Shown here: one piece after another, positions 52,216 to 58,946 of the stretch
How positions within the stretch are numbered: the first letter of the stretch is position 1
How the letters are laid out: each line of letters opens with the position of its first letter
Assembly: GCA_963755495.1 (NCBI GenBank)
Contig: CAVWJS010000006.1
Location: forward strand, 1,302,001 to 1,366,000
Length of the DNA stretch: 64,000 nucleotides
Direction of reading: 5' to 3'
Source: Bog-473 sp963755495
Lineage (GTDB): Bacteria; Actinomycetota; Acidimicrobiia; Acidimicrobiales; RAAP-2
Program-made: the position numbers and the translations under genes
The notes under the pieces: generated by a model
Told to the model about the DNA's origin: nothing
Database searches by the model: none
What the model saw: only the letters and a program-made list of their open reading frames with translations

Positions 52216-55080
52216 ATGCAGCCGCCTAAGGTGCCTCTCGTCCCGCTCCCTGCTCCAACTGACGGGGAACCTGACCGGGAAGCGCCTGACTTCGCGGCGG
52301 TTGACTTGCCGACTTTATCGGCGGAGGCCGTCTATACGTCGTTGGACAGCTCCCCTCGCGGTTTGAACGCTGCGACGGCAACGGCCCGGTTGGCGTCGTC
52401 TGGTCCCAACGAGCTTCCTACAGCGAAGCGGCCGCCGATCATCGGGAAGGTCCTGGCGCAGTTCACCAATCTGTTCGCGATCATGCTACTTGCCGCTTCA
52501 GTCGTCACCTTCGGGTCGTACCTGGTCCAATCGCCTCGGGACGCGGGAAACCTGGAGTTGGCGATCGCCATTTTATGCGTGGTGCTCCTCAACGCCGCTA
52601 TCGGGTTCTTCCAGGAGTACTCGGCCGAGAAGACCGCGGAGGCGCTCGAGGCGCTGGTCCCGCACTCGGCCAGAGTAAGACGTGACGGCGAGACGGTCGA
52701 CGTTCCCGCCCGCGAGTTGGTGCGCGGAGACGTGTTCGTCCTTGAAGCCGGTGATGACGTTTGTTGCGATGGCCGCCTCGTTGAAGCGAACGGTCTCACC
52801 GTCGATGACGTCGCTTTGACCGGCGAGAGCGCTCCGGTGCACAGAACGGCAGACGCGGCCCCGTCCGGCACGGCCACGACGGAGGCCGCCAACCTGGTCT
52901 TCATGGGAACTTCGGTGGTCGAGGGGACGGCGACGGCGGTGGCGTTCGCCACCGGAGCTCACACCGAATTCGGCCGGATCTATCAGATGACCACCCAGGT
53001 CTCCGATGTCGCCAGCCCCCTGCAGCTCAAGGTCAACCGGATGGCCAAGCAGGTGTCGGTCGTGGCGATCGCTCTTGCCGCAGTGGTCTTCGCCCTACGC
53101 GCCACTACAACGAGCGCCCGAGTGGTCGATAACTTCGTTTTCGCGCTCGGCGTCATGGTTGCGTTGGTACCAGAAGGCCTTCCCGCCACCCTCTCGGTCT
53201 CGCTGGCGATTGCGGTGCGACGCATGGCCACCCGTCACGCCCTGATCAAACGCCTCGCCGCGGTGGAAACCCTCGGATCGACCACCGTCATCTGCACCGA
53301 CAAGACCGGGACCCTGACCGAAGCCGAGATGACCGTCACCGCCGTATGGGAATCCGGCCGGCGCCACACGGTCACCGGGGTCGGCTACGACCCGCAAGGC
53401 CACGTCAGCGAGCCCGCGCAGGTCGCCGACCTCCTGCGTGTGGGCGCCCAATGCTGCGACGCTAGGGTACTCGCGCCCGACCCGACGAACCACCTCGAAT
53501 GGAGAATCCTCGGTGACACCACCGAAGGTGCCATCGTCGTCGTCGCGACCAAAGCCGGCATCGACGTCGGAGTCGCAAACCGCAATACTCCCCGCGTCGG
53601 TGAATTCCCCTTCGACTCAGAACGCAAGCTGATGACCACCCTTCACCGCAGCCCGGCAGGATTTGTTTCCTACGTCAAAGGCTCTCCGCTGGAACTGCTC
53701 AGCCGGTGCACCGTCGTTTCCTGGGACGGCACCGACGCCCCCCTCACCGACGACCACGGCCGGCAAATCACCGATGCCAACGATCAACTGGCCCGCGACG
53801 CCCTCCGAGTGATTGCCGTCGCCTACCGTCGCCTCGACACCGACAAACCCGACCAGAACACGGCCGAGCATGATCTGACCTTCCTCGGGCTCATCGGCAT
53901 GATGGACCCACCCCGTCCCGAGGTGATCGATGCCGTCGCCGCCTGCCGCCGCGCCGGCATCCGCATCATCATGGACACCGGCGACTACGGCGTCACCGCC
54001 GAAACCATCGCCAGGCAAGTCGGCATCGTCACCGGCGCCGATCCCGGAATTATCAGCGGACCCCAACTCGACGCCATGAGCGACGACCAGCTCGTCGAGG
54101 CGCTCGCCACGAACCCGGAGGTGGTCTTCGCCCGAGTCCGACCCGAACACAAACTTCGGGTGGTTGCCGCCCTGCAGCACCTCGGTCAGGTCGTCGCGGC
54201 CACCGGAGACGGCGTCAACGACGCCCCCGCCCTCAAGCAAGCTGACATAGGCGTGGCCATGGGAGTCACCGGAACCGACGTTGCCCGCGAAGCCGCCGTC
54301 ATGGTCCTTCTCGACGACTCGTTCGCGTCAATCGCCGCCTCAGTCGAGCTCGGCCGGGCCGTCTACGCCAACATCCGCAAATTCCTCGTCTACATCTTCA
54401 GCCACAACCTCGCCGAGCTCGCCCCCATCCTTCTCGCCGCCGCGGTCGGCTTCCCGCTCGTGCCGCTCAGCGCGCTCCAAGTCCTCAGCATCGACCTCGG
54501 CTCCGACATCCTTCCCGCCCTTGCCCTCGGCTCCGAACCACCCGACCCGAGCGTCATGACCCGGCTGCCCCGACCCGTTAGGGAACGACTTCTTTCCGGG
54601 CAGGTCGTTAGACGTTTCATGTTCCTCGGGGCTATCCAAGCCGTCGGCGTGTGTCTCGCGTTCTTCTGGCGCATCCATTCCGCTCATCTCGGCTACAGCC
54701 ATTTCACCGACTCGAATCACACCTACCGTGAAGCACGCACCATGGTTCAGGTCGGAATCGTCGTCAGCCAATTCTTCAACGCCCAAACCGTCCGCAGCGA
54801 CGACGAGAGCATCCTCACCATCGGCGTGTTCACCAACCTCAGGCTCCTTGTCGCCGGAGGGATCGGCCTCGCCTTGGTCAGCTGCATCAGCTACATACCG
54901 ATCCTCCAACACGTCTTCGGGACGACTGGCTTGACCCTGACGGACTGGCTCATCGTGAGCAGCTTCGGGGTGGCACTCCTCGCCGCCGACGAGCTCCGCA
55001 AAGCCGTGGTCCGCTGGCGGCGTCCTCGCTCGGACCCGCCCGGAAACGTTGTGCAATCTGAGAGTCAAGGAAAGCCATGA
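52216..55080 (+). CDS. Cation-transporting P-type ATPase (P2/CtpF-like)
   Basis: A 954-aa ATPase. Actuator motif VALTGESAPVHR; TM4 motif VALVPEGLPATLSVSLAIAVRRM (PEGLP of P2-type pumps); phosphorylation site CTDKTGTLT with the catalytic Asp; hinge GDGVNDAPALKQADIGVAMG; ten membrane segments including a C-terminal block from ~720. The N-domain is of usual size. A small oddity is MDTGDY where most relatives have ITGDH. M. tuberculosis CtpF (Rv1997) is DosR-controlled and of this group (Ca2+/cation). No box was found upstream. Codon third positions look more C-rich than in neighbouring genes, from inspection only. Confidence 0.95.
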   Translation: MQPPKVPLVPLPAPTDGEPDREAPDFAAVDLPTLSAEAVYTSLDSSPRGLNAATATARLASSGPNELPTAKRPPIIGKVLAQFTNLFAIMLLAASVVTFGSYLVQSPRDAGNLELAIAILCVVLLNAAIGFFQEYSAEKTAEALEALVPHSARVRRDGETVDVPARELVRGDVFVLEAGDDVCCDGRLVEANGLTVDDVALTGESAPVHRTADAAPSGTATTEAANLVFMGTSVVEGTATAVAFATGAHTEFGRIYQMTTQVSDVASPLQLKVNRMAKQVSVVAIALAAVVFALRATTTSARVVDNFVFALGVMVALVPEGLPATLSVSLAIAVRRMATRHALIKRLAAVETLGSTTVICTDKTGTLTEAEMTVTAVWESGRRHTVTGVGYDPQGHVSEPAQVADLLRVGAQCCDARVLAPDPTNHLEWRILGDTTEGAIVVVATKAGIDVGVANRNTPRVGEFPFDSERKLMTTLHRSPAGFVSYVKGSPLELLSRCTVVSWDGTDAPLTDDHGRQITDANDQLARDALRVIAVAYRRLDTDKPDQNTAEHDLTFLGLIGMMDPPRPEVIDAVAACRRAGIRIIMDTGDYGVTAETIARQVGIVTGADPGIISGPQLDAMSDDQLVEALATNPEVVFARVRPEHKLRVVAALQHLGQVVAATGDGVNDAPALKQADIGVAMGVTGTDVAREAAVMVLLDDSFASIAASVELGRAVYANIRKFLVYIFSHNLAELAPILLAAAVGFPLVPLSALQVLSIDLGSDILPALALGSEPPDPSVMTRLPRPVRERLLSGQVVRRFMFLGAIQAVGVCLAFFWRIHSAHLGYSHFTDSNHTYREARTMVQVGIVVSQFFNAQTVRSDDESILTIGVFTNLRLLVAGGIGLALVSCISYIPILQHVFGTTGLTLTDWLIVSSFGVALLAADELRKAVVRWRRPRSDPPGNVVQSESQGKP

Positions 55081-55149
55081 CGGGATCTCCGCGGTGGGGG
55101 GATGGTTTGCCGGGTATCTGTAGGGAATAGCTATCGGCGACGAGGGCCG

Positions 55150-55230
55150 GCCGATCGTCGGGAGGCGGAGCGGATAAGAGATGGCGCTGATCTCGACGAT
55201 CTTGCCCTCGGCGATCGTGAACCCAATCAC
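55150..55230 (-). pseudogene. Remnant resembling the C-terminal end of a SigJ-type sigma factor
   Basis: The minus strand reads VIGFTIAEGKIVEISAISYP then LRL, which matches the SnoaL-like C-terminal tail of SigJ-type ECF sigma factors ('...GFTV..G+IVEID..ADP.RL'). An in-frame TGA stands immediately before the GTG at 55230 and no other sigma-factor sequence is present, so only a fragment survives. It suggests that a regulator gene was once next to the ATPase. Confidence 0.45.
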
Positions 55231-55352
55231 TCAATCTCTTCGAAGGATTCTTCATCCCGGGACCGGGTGACCCAGGGCTGAACGTCCCCACTCCAACCTC
55301 TGCCCCTCTGGCTTCACCCGATCCTTCGGTTCCTCAAAAGCGCGTTTACCTT

Positions 55353-55366
55353 GGGACCTATGGCCC
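55353..55366. promoter_or_regulatory. DosR/DevR-type box (GGGACCTATGGCCC)
   Basis: Full match, ending 88 bp before the second copy of the small protein. The sequence just after it parallels that behind the box at 44806. Confidence 0.78.
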
Positions 55367-55453
55367 TGCTGACACACCAAATCATCCGAAAGACTGGAAC
55401 CTACGAACATGAAATGCCCACGCTCTGAAACGACACTCTTGGAGGACTGAACA

Positions 55454-55591
55454 ATGCGGCTTCGTAGCGAGTATCTTCATCGCAAGCAAACGAATCGACC
55501 GATTCCTTCTTACCTGTTGCCGCCGGTCCCACATGAAGTCGTGTTCGATCCCTCCCTTCGACGGGCGAGAGAACTTCTCGCGCAGGCGTAA
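55454..55591 (+). CDS. Small box-controlled protein, copy 2 (45 aa), new family
   Basis: ATG 55454 with GGAGGA 7 bp upstream. The product begins MRLRSEYLHRKQTNRPIPSY, continues LLPPVPHEVVFDPSLRRARE and ends LLAQA, without the last six residues of copy 1. Sequence, length, ribosome site, box distance and part of the leader all match the gene at 44908-45063, so this is a true gene pair, not a chance ORF. The core EVVFDPSLRRAR and the LHR-Q N-terminus are conserved while the middle (NQRPWST vs KQTNRPI) drifts. Function unknown. Confidence 0.78.
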   Translation: MRLRSEYLHRKQTNRPIPSYLLPPVPHEVVFDPSLRRARELLAQA

Positions 55592-55693
55592 GGGTAACTG
55601 TGCGTCCATACCGACCTTTCCGGAGATTCCCAGTTGGACCGGTCCGGTGTGGGCGCACGGGGTCTGACCGGGTCGAGATGAGGCCAGTGGGTC

Positions 55694-56131
55694 ATGTGGA
55701 TTGACCAGCGAGGGTCCGAGGTTCTGATGGAAGCCGAGTGCCATCAACTGCTCGCGGTCGCCGCCAATGAGGGGGCGATCGGTAGGTTGGCGGTGAGCGG
55801 AGCAGGTGCCCCTCTCGTCGTACCGGTGAACTTTGCCGTGCAGGAACATCAGATCCTGATTCGGATCGGCGCCGGAACGCTCGCCGACTTGGCGATAGGC
55901 CGCCTGGTCGCCTTCGAAATCGACGAGCGCGATCCGGCCACCGGCCGCGCGTGGAGCGTTCTCGTCCGTGGCCTGGCCTCAATGGCGGAAACAAGCACAG
56001 TGAATGACCCAAACCGACTCCCACATCCTCTCGTTCCCACGCCCGGCGACATCGTGCTCTCCGTTCGACCCGATGTCGTTTCCGGGCGGAGGTTTGCGCC
56101 CCAGGCCGACAACAACCATCCCGGCGACTAA
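55694..56131 (+). CDS. Pyridoxamine 5'-phosphate oxidase-like split-barrel protein
   Basis: A ~145-aa protein with the same fold as the gene at 10372: AECHQLLAVAANEGAIGRLAVSGAGAPLVVPVNFAV, QILIRIGAGTLADLAIGRLVAFEI, RAWSVLVRGLASM and LPHPLVPTPGDIVLSVR. ATG 55694 or ATG 55727 (MEAECHQLL) may be used. It lies ~100 bp after the second small box-controlled gene and may share its promoter. Likely FMN or F420 binding; substrate unknown. Confidence 0.85.
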   Translation: MWIDQRGSEVLMEAECHQLLAVAANEGAIGRLAVSGAGAPLVVPVNFAVQEHQILIRIGAGTLADLAIGRLVAFEIDERDPATGRAWSVLVRGLASMAETSTVNDPNRLPHPLVPTPGDIVLSVRPDVVSGRRFAPQADNNHPGD

Positions 56132-56212
56132 GTACTCCCCCGGCCCATGCCAACCTCAGTCGTCGGGGATGGCCGCCGCGCTGTCACGTTGAGCGGACTG
56201 GGTGCTCTCCAG

Positions 56213-56350
56213 TCAGCATGTAGCCCACTCCGCGTGGACTTGTTCATGGCGAAGAACCTGTTGTCGGCTCGCCGCTAGGACCATGGCGAAAGAGAACAGC
56301 GCTGGCACCACCGCACCGACGGCCGCGAGTCTCGCCCGTCGAGCCGTCAT
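56213..56350 (-). CDS. Possible small single-span membrane protein (45 aa)
   Basis: From ATG 56350 the minus strand encodes MTARRARLAAVGAVVPALFS then FAMVLAASRQQVLRHEQVHA: a basic head, one hydrophobic span and a polar tail. AGAGGA abuts the ATG (too close), so a longer start upstream is possible. It follows the CBS gene on the same strand with a 95-bp gap. Family unknown. Confidence 0.4.
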   Translation of the reverse strand: MTARRARLAAVGAVVPALFSFAMVLAASRQQVLRHEQVHAEWATC

Positions 56351-56445
56351 TCCTCTTGTTGCGCCATGTACTCGTTCAGGTTGATGATTCTCCGTCCACG
56401 CGATTGGCGACACACGGCGCTCAGGCTTACCAAGCCGTCTGCGGC

Positions 56446-56883
56446 TCAGGTCACCCGGGTGCGCAATACGGCCGACCCCAGGAGGTCGAGGATGTCCTCG
56501 GCCACGACCATCCCCGTCACCTCGCCGTTCGATTTCACCGGAACTTGGCGGATCTGTTTCGTCGCCATAATTTCGATTGCCTCCGCGACGGTCGTATCCG
56601 GGTCGATCACGGCCAAATCGCTTGACGCCACATCGGCCGCCCAGACCGTATCGGGGTCTGCTTGATTGGCCAGCGCTCTCACAATATCCCGCTCAGTCAC
56701 GATGCTCGTCGGCCCGTCTGGGCCAAGAACTATCGCCGCTCCGGTCTTCTGCCCCGCCATTGACTGCGCCGTGACGCGCAAGGTGTCTTCGGGGTCCACA
56801 AACGGCGGTACGCCTCGCATCAAATGCCTTATCGGGCAGAGCAGATCACAGACATGCTTCCCATTGCTCTCACCTGTCACCAT
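56446..56883 (-). CDS. CBS-domain pair protein
   Basis: About 145 aa with two CBS motifs: IRHLMRGVPPFVDPEDTLRVTAQSMAGQKTGAAIVLGPDGPTSIVTERDIVRAL and SSDLAVIDPDTTVAEAIEIMATKQIRQVPVKSNGEVTGMVVAEDIL. AAGGAAGG before the ATG 56883 fixes the start; the longer frame to 56946 is not supported. It is less similar to the CBS protein at 12442 than a recent duplicate would be. It follows the GT4 gene with a 75-bp gap, likely the same transcript. Confidence 0.87.
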   Translation of the reverse strand: MVTGESNGKHVCDLLCPIRHLMRGVPPFVDPEDTLRVTAQSMAGQKTGAAIVLGPDGPTSIVTERDIVRALANQADPDTVWAADVASSDLAVIDPDTTVAEAIEIMATKQIRQVPVKSNGEVTGMVVAEDILDLLGSAVLRTRVT

Positions 56884-56958
56884 GATCACCTTCCTTTTCG
56901 ATTCTCCACGCAATTGCGTAGACGGAGTACTGAGACATGACCGCACATGGGGCCACCA

Positions 56959-58092
56959 TCAGGCCAACTCGGGAATGCGCCGTCGTGGCCTCTCATGGTG
57001 ACTCCGGCGGGAGCTGATCAACACGGAGCGGTACACCGATTCATAGCCGGCCACCATCGCCGGGGCCGCAAAGAGCTTCTCGACCCGGAGTCGGCAGTCC
57101 TCCGGGCTGAGGTCACTGGCGGCCGACACAGCGTCGACCATCTCGCCCGTCGTGGAACACAGAAAGCCAGTGACGCCGTCACGCACGACTTCAGGGGCAG
57201 CACCGAGCGGGCGCGCGATGACCGGAGTTCCACACGCCATGGCCTCGGTCATCACCAGACCGAACGGCTCGGGCCAGTCGATGGGAAAGACCAGCGCTCG
57301 GGCACGCCCCATCAGGTCGACTTTCACCGCGTGGGGCGGCTGATCGAGGACGACCACGTCGTCGCCGAGGCAAGGGGCGACGACTTCATCGAAGTAGGTC
57401 CGCTCTGACGGTTCGGTTCGCTTGATCGCCATGACCAGAGGCAGTTTTGCTCGGCGAGCCACCTCGATCGCCACCTCGGGCCGCTTCTCCGCACTGATCC
57501 GGCCCACGAATACCAAGAAGTCTTCTTTGTCCCGATGAAACGGATGCGCCGCGAGATCAATGCCGTTGTACACCACGCCGGCACAGTGCAGCAGGGGATT
57601 GTCGGCTCGCTGGGCGCGGCTTATCGCCACGACGTGCACCCGCTCGTCCGTGAGAGCCAGCAGGCGCCGAGCAGGCTCCGTCCATGGGCCGTGGAGGGTG
57701 TGCACGACGGGAGTGCAGCCATTGAGGAGGGCCCCGAGCGCCGGTCCCATTCCCGTGTGGTCATGGATGATGTCGAACTCATCGGCGCGGAGAAACGCAG
57801 TAGTGCAATGAACGAGGTCATCCGTCATGGAGGCCAGATCCCCGAGTGGTGGTGGGGACTCGAGGGGGGTCACCAGACGAGCGTCCGTCTGCGACCCAGC
57901 GGCCGCGAACAAGGTCACATCATGGCCCGCCGCGACCAGACCTTCCGTGAGAACCGACACCACCCTTTCGATCCCGCCGTAGCCGACGGGGGGCACAGGC
58001 AACCACGCCGGTGCCACCATGCCGATCCGCAGCCGCCTCGATGGCCTGGGCTGAGGAAGCGCAGGCGGAAGCGGATTGCGCACCATGGTCAT
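56959..58092 (-). CDS. Glycosyltransferase, GT4 family
   Basis: About 377 aa. GYGGIERVVSVLTEGLVAAGHDVTLFAAAGS is the N-terminal GT-B substrate loop, VVYNGIDLAAHPF the domain boundary and FVGRISAEKRPEVAIEVARRA...FPIDWPEPFGLVMTEAMACGTPVIA the nucleotide-sugar-binding EX7E region. RBS AAGGG and MTMVRN at 58092 give the start; an upstream start at 58131 has no ribosome site. Acceptor unknown; a role in glucan or trehalose chemistry is suggested by neighbours. A DosR-type box lies 67 bp upstream. Confidence 0.9.
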   Translation of the reverse strand: MTMVRNPLPPALPQPRPSRRLRIGMVAPAWLPVPPVGYGGIERVVSVLTEGLVAAGHDVTLFAAAGSQTDARLVTPLESPPPLGDLASMTDDLVHCTTAFLRADEFDIIHDHTGMGPALGALLNGCTPVVHTLHGPWTEPARRLLALTDERVHVVAISRAQRADNPLLHCAGVVYNGIDLAAHPFHRDKEDFLVFVGRISAEKRPEVAIEVARRAKLPLVMAIKRTEPSERTYFDEVVAPCLGDDVVVLDQPPHAVKVDLMGRARALVFPIDWPEPFGLVMTEAMACGTPVIARPLGAAPEVVRDGVTGFLCSTTGEMVDAVSAASDLSPEDCRLRVEKLFAAPAMVAGYESVYRSVLISSRRSHHERPRRRIPELA

Positions 58093-58158
58093 CGTTTCCC
58101 TTTCTGCGATTTGTCTCGGGCCTTCCACCACGGTGGCCCGGGAGATATAAGTCAGGTA

Positions 58159-58172
58159 GGGCCATTGGTCCC
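58159..58172. promoter_or_regulatory. DosR/DevR-type box (GGGCCATTGGTCCC)
   Basis: Full match, 67 bp upstream of the GT4 start and only 7 bp after the end of the USP upstream; likely drives GT4 - CBS - small membrane protein. Confidence 0.77.
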
Positions 58173-58178
58173 TCAGAC

Positions 58179-58946
58179 CTACTCCGACACGCGCTTCACC
58201 GGAAACAGCAACACGGCCACCGCCGACGCGCCGAGCACCCCTTGTACGACCGCCGCCCGACCCGCGGAAGTATTGCGGGACCAGCTCAGAACCACGAGAT
58301 CGGCACCGTGCTCTCCGGACACCTCTGCCACCCTCCTCGCCACTGCGCCCTGTCTGAGCTCAATGGAGGCGGCCTGGGGGTAATGGCGGGAGAGAAACTC
58401 ATTGCCCCAGATTTCGAGGTCGCGGACAGGGCGATCCAGCATGGCGGGCGACGTGCCATGGGTAAACACGTGGAGGACGATGATCTCGAGGTCAGCGGTC
58501 ATAAGAAGCCCCAACTGCTCGAGCACCTGGCGGGACGACTCCTCGTCACCTTCAAGCGGTACCAAGAGCCGCCGGAAGGTGACGGGTGACGCGACGTCGG
58601 GCGGCACGACGAGAACGGGCTTGTCGATCTGCTCGAGGACATGGAGGGCGATGCGTCCGACCGGCCGTCGGCCGGCAACCGTGGCCCGAGCGCCGATGAC
58701 AGCGGCGAGCACTTCGGGAGCACCGAGCACGTCGCGCAGCGCGGACCTCGCACGACCTTCGACGACACGGAGCGGAACGCCGCTCCGAGCGGCCAGCGCC
58801 TCCACTATCCCGATGTCATCGGACGCGCTACTTCGGACGTGGAGGGCGATCACATCGATCCCTGTCAACCGGCCGAACTCAATCGCCGTCTCGAGCACGA
58901 CGGGCGCGACGGGGGTGGTATCGAGCGCAACCATAATGACGCTCAT
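58179..58946 (-). CDS. Universal stress protein, tandem (two USP-like domains)
   Basis: About 255 aa with two USP-type halves: VIMVALDTTPVAPVVLETAI near the start and RRLLVPLEGDEESSRQVLEQL near 128, ending in DLVVLSWSRNTSAGRAAVVQGVLGASAVAVLLFP. The second ATP loop (SWSRN...GVLGAS) lacks the standard GxxG, so nucleotide binding may be lost. ATG 58946 follows GAGGAG and overlaps the HAD-GH65 stop (ATGA), as if made together. The DosR regulon of M. tuberculosis has a similar neighbourhood: USP Rv2005c beside Rv2006 (otsB1). Confidence 0.87.
   Translation of the reverse strand: MSVIMVALDTTPVAPVVLETAIEFGRLTGIDVIALHVRSSASDDIGIVEALAARSGVPLRVVEGRARSALRDVLGAPEVLAAVIGARATVAGRRPVGRIALHVLEQIDKPVLVVPPDVASPVTFRRLLVPLEGDEESSRQVLEQLGLLMTADLEIIVLHVFTHGTSPAMLDRPVRDLEIWGNEFLSRHYPQAASIELRQGAVARRVAEVSGEHGADLVVLSWSRNTSAGRAAVVQGVLGASAVAVLLFPVKRVSE

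Noticed and set aside
54340..55230. 296-codon minus-strand frame
   Set aside because: Acidic low-complexity shadow of the P-type ATPase; only its first ~25 residues (outside the ATPase) resemble a protein, listed as a remnant.
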